A stretch of 64,000 bases of DNA from Coriobacteriaceae bacterium AF45-21 (GCA_027682925.1 JAQCYU010000005.1:28911-92910), one strand, 5' to 3'; counted from the stretch's first letter, positions 1-8,054 are shown. Program-made: numbers and translations. The notes: a model not told the origin generated them from the sequence alone.

Positions 1-918
1 GGCGGTATTGTGCGCACCGAGGCGTTTGAGGACTGCCACGATCCGGACGTGTTCTACGCCGCCGTGGAAACGGCTGTCAAACATGGAGACAACGTCATCT
101 TCTCGACCTCGCATCGCCTGATGGAATACACGCTCAGGGCTGCCGTTGAGTATCCCCAGGTTCGGTTCCTCAACTGCTCTATCGGCCTTCCCCACCAAAG
201 CGTGCGCTCGTATTTTGGAAAGATGTACGAGGCAAAGTTTCTGCTGGGCGCCCTTGCGGCCAGCATGGCGGACAACCATCGCATTGGCTACCACGCGTCC
301 GTCTTTGCGTCGGGCGCGCTTAGCGAGATCAACGCCTTTGCAATTGGCGCCTCGCTGCTCGACCCCCGCGCGCAAATTATCCTGACCTGGGGCGATGTGC
401 CCGCCGGCGGTCTTGCCGAGGCCATGTGCCGCGAAGGTGTGAGCGTCATGACCGGCGCTGACATGTCCAAGTCGCTGGAGGACCCCACGGCCTACGGACT
501 TCACCGCCTGGTCGATGGCAAGGTCGTCGGCATCGCCATGCCGGTATGGAACTGGGGCCGATACTACGAGCTTATCGTGCGAAGCCTGCTGCATGGCACC
601 TGGGATGAGACCAGTGACGACAGCCAGGTTCGCGCCGTCAACTACTGGTATGGTATGAGCTCGGGCGTCATCGACATTCGCTACGCTCCGGGCCTGCCCT
701 ATCAGACGCGCAAGCTTGTTCAGCTGCTCCGCAATGGCATCGTCGAGGGCTCCATCAATCCATTTGGCGGCGAGCTCCATAGCCAAGACGGCGTGGTGCA
801 GATCGAAGGCTTTCCCCCGCTGCCGAGCACGCAAATCGTCGAGATGGACTGGCTGGCCGATAACGTGGTGGGCACCATTCCGCAACTCGACGATGAGCCG
901 AAGGTCCGCGCCCTATGA
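1..918 (+). CDS. BMP-family (PnrA/Med-like) substrate-binding protein, 3' part
   Basis: The frame is open to the first base, so the gene starts upstream of the window and a signal peptide or lipobox cannot be judged. The visible 305 or so residues resemble the BMP family of periplasmic-type ligand-binding proteins (nucleoside binding in PnrA, the Med regulator in Bacillus). Seen: an alternating alpha/beta pattern with NVIFSTSHRLME, RSYFGKMYEAKFLLGALA (the F-x-x-x-x-A-x-L-x-G-x-x-A region typical of the family) and NPFGGEL near the end. It overlaps the next gene by four bases (ATGA), so the two are probably co-translated. Ligand and exact role are not determinable here. Confidence 0.7.
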   Translation, partial: GGIVRTEAFEDCHDPDVFYAAVETAVKHGDNVIFSTSHRLMEYTLRAAVEYPQVRFLNCSIGLPHQSVRSYFGKMYEAKFLLGALAASMADNHRIGYHASVFASGALSEINAFAIGASLLDPRAQIILTWGDVPAGGLAEAMCREGVSVMTGADMSKSLEDPTAYGLHRLVDGKVVGIAMPVWNWGRYYELIVRSLLHGTWDETSDDSQVRAVNYWYGMSSGVIDIRYAPGLPYQTRKLVQLLRNGIVEGSINPFGGELHSQDGVVQIEGFPPLPSTQIVEMDWLADNVVGTIPQLDDEPKVRAL

Positions 919-1625
919 AAATCCTTGCCATAGCCGATACCGAAGAACGATGCCTATGGGAGTGCTTTCGCAAGGAGCGCTTTGAGGGTGTTGACCTGAT
1001 TTTGTCCGCTGGCGATCTGGACCCGGATTATCTTGAGTTTTTGGTCACCGTCATCAACAAACCGCTCATTTACGTGCGTGGCAATCACGATGACCGCTAT
1101 GCGCGTCATGCACCGGGCGGCTGCATCTGTGTCGAAGACACCGTGTACGTGTATCGCGGCGTCCGCATTGCGGGGCTTGGCGGCTCCATGCGCTACCGAG
1201 ACGGTGCCAACATGTATACCGAGCGCGAGATGACCAAGCGCATGCGCAAACTGTCCCGCAAAGTGAGGATGGTCGGCGGCTGTGACATCTTGCTCACCCA
1301 CGCGCCCGCCGCCGGCGTGGGCGATCTGGATGATCTGCCACATCGAGGATTCGAATGCTTCAACACAGCGCTCGAATCCTGGAACCCCGACTACATGGTG
1401 CACGGGCATGTGCACCAATGCTATGGTCGCGACTTTCAGCGTGAGCGCCAGCATGCATGCGGGACAACGATCATCAACGCCTGCGGCTATGCGCAGTTTG
1501 AGCTTGACGAAGCGCGCTACCCCATCCGTGGCTGGCAGGCAGCTTGGCTCAATTCGCAAACTATGCGCCGCGAGCTCAAGCGTCACGAGGCCATCGAGTC
1601 CTCAGCCGCCAGAACACCCTGGTAA
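915..1625 (+). CDS. metallophosphoesterase (calcineurin-like)
   Basis: A 236-residue protein of the calcineurin-like phosphoesterase fold. Motifs seen in order: IADTEE near the N-terminus (the D-x-H position), SAGDLDPDY (GD), RGNHDD (GNHD), LTHAP and HGHVH (GHxH). The first motif has Glu where a metal-binding His is usual, so the second metal site may be altered. The start overlaps the stop of the BMP-type gene as ATGA, indicating an operon. Substrate is unknown; small soluble members of this family act on cyclic nucleotides, phosphodiesters or protein phosphates. Sure of family, unsure of function. Confidence 0.8.
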   Translation: MKILAIADTEERCLWECFRKERFEGVDLILSAGDLDPDYLEFLVTVINKPLIYVRGNHDDRYARHAPGGCICVEDTVYVYRGVRIAGLGGSMRYRDGANMYTEREMTKRMRKLSRKVRMVGGCDILLTHAPAAGVGDLDDLPHRGFECFNTALESWNPDYMVHGHVHQCYGRDFQRERQHACGTTIINACGYAQFELDEARYPIRGWQAAWLNSQTMRRELKRHEAIESSAARTPW

Positions 1626-1633
1626 CTGCCAAC

Positions 1634-1693
1634 AACCACCACGAAGGGGATAGGCACCTTTATGGTGGTTTTGCTGACTCGTCCGACCTGTCC
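1634..1693. repeat. intergenic palindromic repeat, family A copy 1
   Basis: An imperfect palindrome with arms AACCACCACGAAGG and CCTTTATGGTGGTTTT, followed by a conserved tail GCTGACTCGTCCGACCTGTC. Near-identical copies lie at 3649-3709 and, with the centre inverted, at 5358-5405. It follows the stop of the phosphoesterase gene and may act as a transcription-end hairpin, but sequence conservation including the tail suggests a dispersed repeat. Confidence 0.7.
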
Positions 1694-1737
1694 ATCACGG
1701 TGCTTGTGTAATTAACGAGAACACTCATTGTTTTGTA

Positions 1738-1767
1738 AGGACGGCGCTCACGTGCCGTCTTTTTTTG
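1738..1767 (+). terminator. Rho-independent terminator
   Basis: Hairpin with arms GACGGC and GCCGTC followed by seven T, on the plus strand, ending the BMP/phosphoesterase transcript before the sigma-factor gene. Confidence 0.75.
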
Positions 1768-1857
1768 TCAACTTATGCAGTCTCGACCGTGTTGTATGTA
1801 GAGGGACCTCGCGAGACGCCTTCCCTATATCCACCACGACCAATTGGAGGTGACACT

Positions 1858-2418
1858 ATGCCTGCACGCCGTAACCGCAATAGCACGCTCCGATGCGATG
1901 CCGATCAGATCGAGCGGGAAGCAAAGCGCTTGGTCGACACGTATTCCGACCTCATCCTTCGATTGTGCTATTCGGCCCTTGGATCCGCTGACGACGCTCA
2001 AGACATCTGCCAGGACACGCTGATCAAGATTCTCCAACGCACTCAACCGTTCGACTCGCTCGAACACGAACGTGCTTGGGTGATCCGAGTCGCACTGAAC
2101 GCATGTCGCGATATCGGCCGTACGCACGCGAATCACCCGGTTGTCGACCTCGATTCGCTCCCCGATTTCTGCGCACCCGTAACACATACCGAGCAAGAAT
2201 TCGCGCAACGCGACTGCGCCATTCTTTCCGCTGTCACGGCCCTGCCTCAAGCACAGCGCATCGCCATCTTTTTGCACTACTACGCAGGCATGAGCATCAG
2301 GGAAATCGCAGACGCCGTTCACGCGACGCCAGCTGCAACCGCCCAGCACCTTAGCCGCGGACGTGCGTCACTTCGGCTTTCCTTGAAAGGAGACCACAAT
2401 GACTACGAATTCGAATGA
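1858..2418 (+). CDS. ECF-family RNA polymerase sigma factor
   Basis: Predicted 186 residues from the ATG at 1858, chosen because TTGGAGGTGACACT sits in front of it; an upstream in-frame extension has no such site. Region 2 is seen as DLILRLCYSALGSADDAQDICQ followed by DTLIKI and ERAWVIRVALNACRD, and region 4 as IFLHYYAGMSIREIADA with ATPAATAQHLSRGRASL. These are the sigma-70 r2 and r4-2 parts of group IV sigma factors, with no region 3. It overlaps the next gene by 20 bases in another frame. That gene encodes a single-pass membrane protein of the DUF4179 type, the usual partner and probable anti-sigma factor. The activating signal is unknown. Confidence 0.88.
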   Translation: MPARRNRNSTLRCDADQIEREAKRLVDTYSDLILRLCYSALGSADDAQDICQDTLIKILQRTQPFDSLEHERAWVIRVALNACRDIGRTHANHPVVDLDSLPDFCAPVTHTEQEFAQRDCAILSAVTALPQAQRIAIFLHYYAGMSIREIADAVHATPAATAQHLSRGRASLRLSLKGDHNDYEFE

Positions 2419-3529
2419 CTATCGCCACGCCCTGGAGCACATTTCGTTTACCGATAATGCGAAGCAGCACATGGCAAACTCGATTGCTCAGTCCGTCGCC
2501 TCAAGCGATGCGGCGACCGCTCAAAGCAACTTTAATGGCACGCGACGCAAGCCGCGCATCGCCCGCCATCCCGTAAGAACAGTCGCTCGCATTGCCGCTG
2601 TAACGGCAGTCCTCGCTATCGTCATTGGAGGCGCTGGCACGGCTATGGCAACAGGCGTCCTGCCGCTTCCTTCTGACATGCTTTCCGACATCTTTGACGG
2701 ACCTGCTTCTCAAACCGAGATCATCGACCGTATTGGCCGGCCCGTCGGTGCTAGCTGCTCCAACAACGGAGTCACCGTGACTGCCGACGCCATCATGGGC
2801 GACAAGGATATGGTTACCATCGCCTATACGCTTACGTTCGACGATCCCGCTGCCCTGAAAAAGCTTTCCGAGCCGGGCGAGAACGGAACTATCGCCGGAA
2901 GTGTCGATGGAAACGTATACGTTGATGGCGAGCATGGCGGCCAAGGCCAATCATGGCTCATTGACAAGAACCCCAATGACTCCAGCATTCAATACTTTGC
3001 ACAGTTCAGCGTTGAATCACCCGGCCTTATGGGCAGGACCGTCCGCACGCATATCAACTCTCTCGTTGTGCCACGTGCTGGCAAAGAGCTTCCCGAGTAT
3101 AAGAAAATACTTACGGGCCCATGGGATCTTAAGTTCCAGCTGAATTACGAAGATACATCCGTTACGATTCCCGCGCCCAAATCGGTCAACTTTAACGGCA
3201 CCAAGGCGACGATTCAAGAGGCCACCGTATCCTGCGTTGGCGTTTCAGTCCGCTACAACATAGATCGTTCCATCGAACACGACAACAACAGCGGCAAGAT
3301 GTCTCAAAACATGGAGGAGTCTATGGATGCCGTTGGCAACATACCCCTCATCGTGACGTTCAAAGACGGTCATGTTGAGGACGCAACCAGCCACAGCGGC
3401 TATTTCGCAAATAAACTGGATAACGGCACCACTGATGTCCACAAGACCTGGCCGTTCTCGCAAGTTTGTGACACAGACAAGATTGCAAGCGTACAAATTG
3501 GCGATACGGTCATTCCCATGAATTCGTAA
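2399..3529 (+). CDS. DUF4179 membrane protein, probable anti-sigma factor
   Basis: A 376-residue protein started by ATG 2399 behind GAAAGGAGACCACA. Residues 1-55 are hydrophilic and cytoplasmic in character. One membrane segment follows at about 61-85 (RIAAVTAVLAIVIGGAGTA), then a large, presumably extracellular beta-rich domain (DUF4179 region about 65-160, remainder to 376). Genes of this kind are regularly found directly after ECF sigma genes and overlap them, as here, which supports a sigma-sequestering role. The extracellular part would sense the signal. Function is inferred from position and architecture. Confidence 0.75.
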   Translation: MTTNSNDYRHALEHISFTDNAKQHMANSIAQSVASSDAATAQSNFNGTRRKPRIARHPVRTVARIAAVTAVLAIVIGGAGTAMATGVLPLPSDMLSDIFDGPASQTEIIDRIGRPVGASCSNNGVTVTADAIMGDKDMVTIAYTLTFDDPAALKKLSEPGENGTIAGSVDGNVYVDGEHGGQGQSWLIDKNPNDSSIQYFAQFSVESPGLMGRTVRTHINSLVVPRAGKELPEYKKILTGPWDLKFQLNYEDTSVTIPAPKSVNFNGTKATIQEATVSCVGVSVRYNIDRSIEHDNNSGKMSQNMEESMDAVGNIPLIVTFKDGHVEDATSHSGYFANKLDNGTTDVHKTWPFSQVCDTDKIASVQIGDTVIPMNS

Positions 3530-3648
3530 CGCTACGCGGCTCGTATATGCACCCGGTTCCGCACTTCGCGTCTAAAGATGCGCTGTCATCGAGCAGCGTG
3601 AGCGCAAGGCCGCCCGTATGGTCGGCTGGGAACACCTCGTTGCGCTAA
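3530..3648. other. intergenic, possible coding remnant
   Basis: No intact gene. One plus-strand frame (about 3576-3650) reads VIEQRERKAARMVGWEHLV, which looks protein-like but has no start, no ribosome site and runs into the next repeat. It may be the scar of a lost gene. Confidence 0.3.
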
Positions 3649-3709
3649 AAACCACCACGAAGGGGACCGGCACCTTTGTGGTGGTTTTGCTGACTCGTCC
3701 GACCTGTCC
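3649..3709. repeat. intergenic palindromic repeat, family A copy 2
   Basis: Same structure as the copy at 1634-1693: arms AAACCACCACGAAGG and CCTTTGTGGTGGTTTT, then the identical tail GCTGACTCGTCCGACCTGTC. The tail identity extends beyond the hairpin, so the whole 60-bp block is the repeated unit. Confidence 0.75.
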
Positions 3710-3719
3710 CAACGGTTTG

Positions 3720-3854
3720 TCTCAATCTGTAACAGGTAGGGCCCAAATAATCGGTTAGCTGTTACAGATCGAGACAGACCACGGATGCTCAGCCGAAAAT
3801 CTCAATCTGTAACAGGTAGGAACGATTTTGCCCCTTAGATGTTACAGATTGAGA
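3720..3854. repeat. alternating inverted 15-bp repeat array 1 (40-bp period)
   Basis: Four 15-bp repeats at 3720-3734, 3760-3774, 3800-3814 and 3840-3854. Copies 1 and 3 read TCTCAATCTGTAACA. Copies 2 and 4 are its reverse complement, TGTTACAGATCGAGA (one change) and TGTTACAGATTGAGA (exact). The three spacers are each 25 bp and differ in sequence, so starts fall exactly every 40 bp. Any neighbouring pair can form a hairpin with a 25-base loop. The array lies between the sigma/anti-sigma genes and the decayed leu locus. A second array of identical geometry is at 14371-14505. Confidence 0.9.
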
Positions 3855-3880
3855 TATTTGACAGCTTGAATCGGCATCGC

Positions 3881-5087
3881 CTACAGCGCGGCGACGACCT
3901 TGTCGCCCATCGTCGTGGTGCCGAGGATCTTATCTGCCGGGGTGTTGACATCGGCGATGTCACGGGTGCGCCAGCCCTCGTCGAGCACGCGCGCCACGGC
4001 GCTCTCGATCCACGCGGCTTGCTCGCCCATGTCGAGCGCGTAGGTCAGCAGCATCGCCACCGACAAGATTTGAGCCAGCGGATTGGCCACGCCGAGCCCC
4101 GCGATGTCAGGAGCGCTGCCAGCGCTCGGCCCAAACAGCGATACGCCATCATCCAGCGAGGCAGAGGCAAGCATACCGAGCGATCCGGTAATCTGAGCCG
4201 CCTCATCGGACAGGATGTCGCCGAACATGTTCTCCGTCACCACGACGTCAAAGTCTGCCGGTCGACTGATGAGCTGCATGGCGGCGTTGTCGACGAGCAG
4301 GTCCTCAAGCTCCACGTCGGAGTACTCCTCGTCTTGCACGCGATGCACGATCTCGCGCCACATGCGGCTCGTCTCCAGCACGTTGCGCTTATCAACGCTC
4401 GTCACCTTGCCGCGACGTTTGCGCGCCGCCTCAAATGCCTGGCGCGCAATGCGCTCAATCTCGTACTCGCGATACTCCATCACGTCGACCGCACGCTGAC
4501 CGGCCGCACCCGCAGCGCCCGCGCAGGTCACGGATGCGGGCGCCAAAGTCCCACGGCATGTTGTAGCCCATCGTATCGGGGATGTTCACGACCGTGGCAC
4601 CGGCCTTTACGGCCGCCTCGATAATGCGCACCAGAAACTCCTGATCGGAGCGGCCGGCATCCTCGGCATAAAACTCAACATCGTCAACGAACTTGCGAGC
4701 ATGTTTGACGGCATGGATCGCTCACTCAATTGCCCTTTCCTCAGTCATATGGAGCTTGTCGCGCAGGTGACTGGTGCTCACACCCAGCCCTGTATGGATA
4801 CGGGGCCTCTGGGCCGTTTTGAGCGCCTCTGCAGCCACTTCGATATCCCTGTCGACAGCGCGCGTCAGGCCGCATACCGTGCATCGGTCGCCCGCAATCT
4901 TGCCAATCTCCTGTACGGAGCGAAAGTCACCAGGACTCGAGATGGGAAAGCCCGCCTCGATAACGTCCACGTTCATGCGCACCAGCTGGCGGGCGATGAA
5001 GAGCTTTTCCTCGGTATTCATGCTGGCGCCCGGCGACTGCTCACCGTCGCACAGGGTGGCGTCAAAGATTGTGATTTTGCGGCTTAT
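3881..5087 (-). pseudogene. leuA/leuB: leuA'-'leuB fusion remnant (leucine biosynthesis)
   Basis: The 5' part matches 2-isopropylmalate synthase ([30 protein letters not shown], then [19 protein letters not shown]). At about 4530 it passes directly into the C-terminal 215 residues of 3-isopropylmalate dehydrogenase ([35 protein letters not shown]). Everything between is missing: the rest of leuA, the start of leuB, and leuC/leuD if the order was leuACDB. The LeuA start codon is ATA instead of ATG, five bases after a perfect AGGAGG (5095-5100). A TGA interrupts the reading at 4722-4724, and the junction is out of frame. This is a dead gene and implies leucine auxotrophy unless other copies exist. 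Confidence 0.85.
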
Positions 5088-5152
5088 ATGTTCCTCCTGA
5101 TTGACCGTTTTATGACAGATGGCTTTCAGGAGAGAGAGAAGGCCTAGAGATA

Positions 5153-5210
5153 GAAAAATACCCGTGTCGCTCATCACGCCTGAAAGCGGCAGACGATAGC
5201 GCACCCGGGT
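5153..5210 (-). terminator. attenuator hairpin of the decayed leu operon
   Basis: On the minus strand ACCCGGGTGCGCT pairs with AGCGACACGGGT (one mismatch, one bulge) and is followed by ATTTTTC. It lies between the leader peptide (5241-5300) and the leuA remnant, the place expected of a transcription attenuator. Confidence 0.65.
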
Positions 5211-5240
5211 ACAACAAATCGTTATAGCGAGATTACAACC

Positions 5241-5300
5241 CTAGCGCGCTATCCAATCTAGTAGCGCTAGGCCTAGGAGCTGTTGCGTGTTCTTAAACAT
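5241..5300 (-). CDS. leuL: leucine operon leader peptide
   Basis: A 19-residue reading frame, MFKNTQQLLGLALLDWIAR. It starts with ATG at 5300, behind AAGGGAGCCCAAC on the minus strand. Five of seven consecutive positions 8-14 are Leu, four of them the CTA codon, which is rare in a GC-rich genome. A run of rare Leu codons in a short leader followed by a terminator hairpin is the classic ribosome-mediated attenuation arrangement. The structural genes it should control are decayed, so the leader is an orphan. Too short for usual gene finders. Confidence 0.75.
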   Translation of the reverse strand: MFKNTQQLLGLALLDWIAR

Positions 5301-5357
5301 GTTGGGCTCCCTTCGGCCTCGGGTAGTACTACATCGCGCTAAAGTACAACACAAGTA

Positions 5358-5405
5358 AAACCACCACAAGGGTGCCTGTCCCCTTCGTGGTGGTTTCGTT
5401 GACTC
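5358..5405. repeat. intergenic palindromic repeat, family A copy 3 (centre inverted)
   Basis: Arms AAACCACCACAAGGG and CCCCTTCGTGGTGGTTT with tail CGTTGACTC. Compared with the copies at 1634 and 3649 the centre is in the opposite orientation, while the GACTC tail stays on the right. Confidence 0.65.
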
Positions 5406-5412
5406 AAAAGCA

Positions 5413-5451
5413 AGAGACCCGGTCCTGCACGAGGCAGAACCGGGTCTCTTT
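5413..5451 (-). terminator. terminator after rplA
   Basis: Strong hairpin AGAGACCCGGT/ACCGGGTCTCT downstream of rplA on the minus strand, with a short T-rich run (CTTTTG) after it. Confidence 0.7.
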
Positions 5452-5486
5452 AGCAATGCTTGCTTTGCTCAGGCAGTAACTGTTAG

Positions 5487-6194
5487 TTACTCAGCCAGGA
5501 AGTCGCGCTGGACAGCGGGATCGACCTTGACGCCAGGGCCCATGGTGGAAGACACGGAGATGGACTTGACGTACTTGCCCTTAGCAGAAGAGGGCTTGAC
5601 GCGCAGGATCTCGGTGTACAGGGCAGCGTAGTTCTCGACGAGCTGCTGCTCAGAGAAGGACTTCTTGCCCAGGGGCACGTGGCAGATGCCGTAACGATCG
5701 GCGCGATACTCAACGCGGCCGGCCTTGAGCTCGGAGACCATCTTGGCGACGTCCATGGTCACGGTGCCGAGCTTGGGGTTCGGCATGAGGCCACGGGGAC
5801 CAAGGATCTTACCGATGCGGCCAACCTTGGCCATCATGTTCGGCGTAGCGATAGCAGCGTCGAAGTTGATCTCGCCCTTCTGGATCTGGGCGACGAGCTC
5901 GTCGGAACCGATGATGTCGGCGCCGGCAGCCTCGGCCTCGCGGGCCTTCTCGCCCTCGGCGAAGACGGCAACACGAACGGTCTTGCCGGTGCCGTGGGGC
6001 AGGGAGATGGAACCACGGATGTTCTGGTCAGCCTTACGAGTATCGATGCCCAGACGGAAGTGGGCCTCGACGGTCTCGTCGAACTTGGCGGTGTCGAGCT
6101 CCTTGATGAGCTTGGCAGCCTGAAGGGGGGTGTAGAGCGTGGCGCGGTCGATCTTCTCGGCAGCGGCGTTATAGCTCTTACCATGCTTAGCCAT
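5487..6194 (-). CDS. rplA: 50S ribosomal protein L1
   Basis: A 235-residue protein, the usual L1 length. It binds 23S rRNA at the L1 stalk and typically also represses its own operon. Seen: [12 protein letters not shown] at the start, [35 protein letters not shown] (the L1 signature) and [11 protein letters not shown] at the end. The start at 6194 (MAKHGK) is preferred over the ATG six bases upstream because AGGAGG then lies eight bases away. It follows rplK; rplJ and rplL do not follow within this window, where a terminator and the leu remnant come next. Confidence 0.97.
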   Translation of the reverse strand: MAKHGKSYNAAAEKIDRATLYTPLQAAKLIKELDTAKFDETVEAHFRLGIDTRKADQNIRGSISLPHGTGKTVRVAVFAEGEKAREAEAAGADIIGSDELVAQIQKGEINFDAAIATPNMMAKVGRIGKILGPRGLMPNPKLGTVTMDVAKMVSELKAGRVEYRADRYGICHVPLGKKSFSEQQLVENYAALYTEILRVKPSSAKGKYVKSISVSSTMGPGVKVDPAVQRDFLAE

Positions 6195-6311
6195 GTGCAT
6201 TACCTCCTGTGGTCAAACGGGCGTGAGCCCTCCCACATCGTATCGTGTGCCCTATTGCACACATATAACGCGCGCCCCGGTCGGAGCACGCGTCATTACC
6301 TAAAGAAATCG

Positions 6312-6740
6312 CTACTCAGCGATGGTGACGCCCATGGAACGGGCGGTACCGGCGATGATCTTCTTGGCGGCGTCAATGTCGTTGGCATTGAGGTCCGGCA
6401 TCTTGATCTCGGCAATCTTGGTGAGCTGCTCCTGGGAAAGCTGACCAACCTTGTCGGCCTGGGGCTTAGCGGAACCAGACTTGAGGTTCAGCTCCTTCTT
6501 GATGAGATGAGCCGCCGGCGGGGTCTTGGTGATGAAGGAGAAGGACTTGTCCTCGTAGACAGAGATCTCAACGGGGATGATGTCGCCCTTCTTGTCCTGC
6601 GTCTCGGCGTTAAAGGCCTGGCAGAACTGCATGATGTTCACGCCAGCAGCGCCCAGGGCGGGGCCGACGGGAGGAGCAGGGTTAGCTGCACCAGCAGGAA
6701 TCTGGAGCTTAATGACGTTGGCAACCTTCTTCTCAGCCAT
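6312..6740 (-). CDS. rplK: 50S ribosomal protein L11
   Basis: A 142-residue protein matching L11 in full: [20 protein letters not shown] in the N-terminal domain, [11 protein letters not shown], and the C-terminal [19 protein letters not shown]11 forms the GTPase-associated centre of the 50S subunit. The start at 6740 is favoured over the ATG at 6746 because AAAGGA abuts the latter. Gene order secE-nusG-rplK-rplA is the conserved bacterial arrangement. Confidence 0.97.
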   Translation of the reverse strand: MAEKKVANVIKLQIPAGAANPAPPVGPALGAAGVNIMQFCQAFNAETQDKKGDIIPVEISVYEDKSFSFITKTPPAAHLIKKELNLKSGSAKPQADKVGQLSQEQLTKIAEIKMPDLNANDIDAAKKIIAGTARSMGVTIAE

Positions 6741-6860
6741 GGTCATTCCTTTCGAATCACGAGTGTGAAGTACTTGCTATATCGTAAGCACGCACGTGTT
6801 AGAAGCACTCCTGAGATGAGCAGTCACAGAAGAAGCACGCTCGCGCGAACGGACGAAAAC

Positions 6861-7397
6861 TTAAGCGATGACAGCGACCTGGTTAAAGTCGAGCTCGACC
6901 GGCGTCTCGCGGCCAAAGATCATCAGCGTGACCTTGAGCTTGCCAGCCTCGGTGTTAACCTCGGAGACCTTGCCATCAAAGTCGGTAAGCGGGCCATCGG
7001 TGACGCGGACGGACGTGCCGACCTGAATATCGACCGAGGTGCGCTTGGGCGAATCGCCCTTACCGGGACGACGAGTCATCTTGTTGTACTCGTCGCGGGA
7101 AAGCGGAGCGGGCTTGCCGTTGCCGCCCAGGAAACCGGTGACGCCAGGCGTGTTACGAACGCACGTCCAAGCATCGTCATCCATCTCCATGCGGACCAGG
7201 ACATAACCCGGGAAGATCTTAGAATCCTTGGTCTCGCGCTTGCCACCCTCTTTAATCTCGGTGACACGCTCCATAGGAATCTCGATATCAAAGATACGGT
7301 CCTGCATGCCCATGGTCTCGATGCGATGCTCGAGATCGGACTTAACGCGGTTCTCGTATCCAGAGTAAGTGTGAACGACGTACCAACGCTTAGACAT
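6861..7397 (-). CDS. nusG: transcription termination/antitermination protein NusG
   Basis: A 178-residue protein. The N-terminal NGN domain is clear (KRWYVVHTYSGYENRVKSDLE, FPGYVLVRMEMDDDAWTCVR, VTGFLG). A C-terminal KOW domain begins at about residue 125 (SVRVTDGPLTDFDGKVSEV). NusG binds RNA polymerase and links it to Rho or the ribosome. Three bases separate it from secE upstream. Confidence 0.97.
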   Translation of the reverse strand: MSKRWYVVHTYSGYENRVKSDLEHRIETMGMQDRIFDIEIPMERVTEIKEGGKRETKDSKIFPGYVLVRMEMDDDAWTCVRNTPGVTGFLGGNGKPAPLSRDEYNKMTRRPGKGDSPKRTSVDIQVGTSVRVTDGPLTDFDGKVSEVNTEAGKLKVTLMIFGRETPVELDFNQVAVIA

Positions 7398-7400
7398 GGT

Positions 7401-7739
7401 TTAGCCCCTCAATCCAGAGAACAGAGCAAGAGCCTCGCCAAAGCCAGCATCGAGCAGAGCGATGACGACGCCGACGACGATCAGAGAAGCGCAAACGACG
7501 ACAGAGTAGTTCACGAGCTCCTTCTTATCGGGCCACGTGACACGCTTCATCTCGGACTTGACCGAAGCGAAATACTTCTTGGTGCGGGCGAAGAAACCAG
7601 GCTTCTCGTTCTTCTTGGACTTCGCAGCCTTCTCGTTCTTCTTGGCAACGGCCTTCTTGGCCTCAACCTTGGAGTTGGCGGCAGCGTTATTGGCAGGTGC
7701 CGACTGCTGAGCCTTCTTCTTGTTCTTCTTGTTGGCCAT
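7401..7739 (-). CDS. secE: preprotein translocase subunit SecE
   Basis: A 112-residue protein. The first 55 or so residues are a Lys/Ala-rich tail (MANKKNKKKAQQS). They are followed by the conserved SecE core KYFASVKSEMKRVTWPDKKEL and one membrane helix (SVVVCASLIVVGVVIALLD). SecE is the single-span essential subunit of the SecYEG channel. Position between rpmG and nusG is typical. Confidence 0.95.
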   Translation of the reverse strand: MANKKNKKKAQQSAPANNAAANSKVEAKKAVAKKNEKAAKSKKNEKPGFFARTKKYFASVKSEMKRVTWPDKKELVNYSVVVCASLIVVGVVIALLDAGFGEALALFSGLRG

Positions 7740-7815
7740 TTGGGTTACCTCCGCGCAATGCGCTTATACATGAGTAAACCGTAAGCCCCCAATTGGGAGC
7801 TTACGGAATAATGAC

Positions 7816-7891
7816 TGGCACGCCAGGAAGGACTCGAACCCTCAACACTCGGTTTTGGAGACCGATGCTCTACCAATTGAACTACTGGCGT
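7816..7891 (-). tRNA. tRNA-Trp (CCA)
   Basis: Cloverleaf on the minus strand: acceptor ACGCCAG/CTGGCGT, D-arm GTTCAATTGGTAGAGC, anticodon loop CTCCAAA (anticodon CCA), T-arm GAGGGTTCGAGTCCTTC and encoded 3' CCA. Confidence 0.95.
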
Positions 7892-7904
7892 ATGTGACTA
7901 GAGA

Positions 7905-8054
7905 CTAGCGAGTCTCTTTGTGCAGCGTGTGGTGACGGCACCAGGGGCAATACTTCTTGATCTCCATACGATCAGGCATGGTCGACTTGTTCTTGGTGGT
8001 CGTATAGTTGCGGCGCTTGCACTCAGTGCACGCAAGAGTAACTAGAGTACGCAT
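7905..8054 (-). CDS. rpmG: 50S ribosomal protein L33
   Basis: A 49-residue frame, [17 protein letters not shown] at the start and [17 protein letters not shown] at the end. The two C-x2-C pairs form the zinc ribbon of the Cys-containing L33 type. AAAGG lies in front of the ATG at 8054. The rpmG-tRNA-Trp-secE-nusG order is a well-conserved arrangement. Omitted by length-limited gene calling but certain. Confidence 0.95.
   Translation of the reverse strand: MRTLVTLACTECKRRNYTTTKNKSTMPDRMEIKKYCPWCRHHTLHKETR

Noticed and set aside
3720..3854. CRISPR array
   Set aside because: Repeats are 15 bp and alternate in orientation, only four copies, no cas genes in the window; treated as a different kind of array.
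5153..5300. T-box riboswitch before the leu remnant
   Set aside because: No T-box sequence (AGGGTGGNACCGCG) or specifier-loop architecture was found; the short Leu-rich leader explains the region better.
5679..7784. 701-codon open frame on the plus strand
   Set aside because: It is antisense to rplA, rplK, nusG and secE, which are certain; long antisense frames are common in GC-rich DNA.
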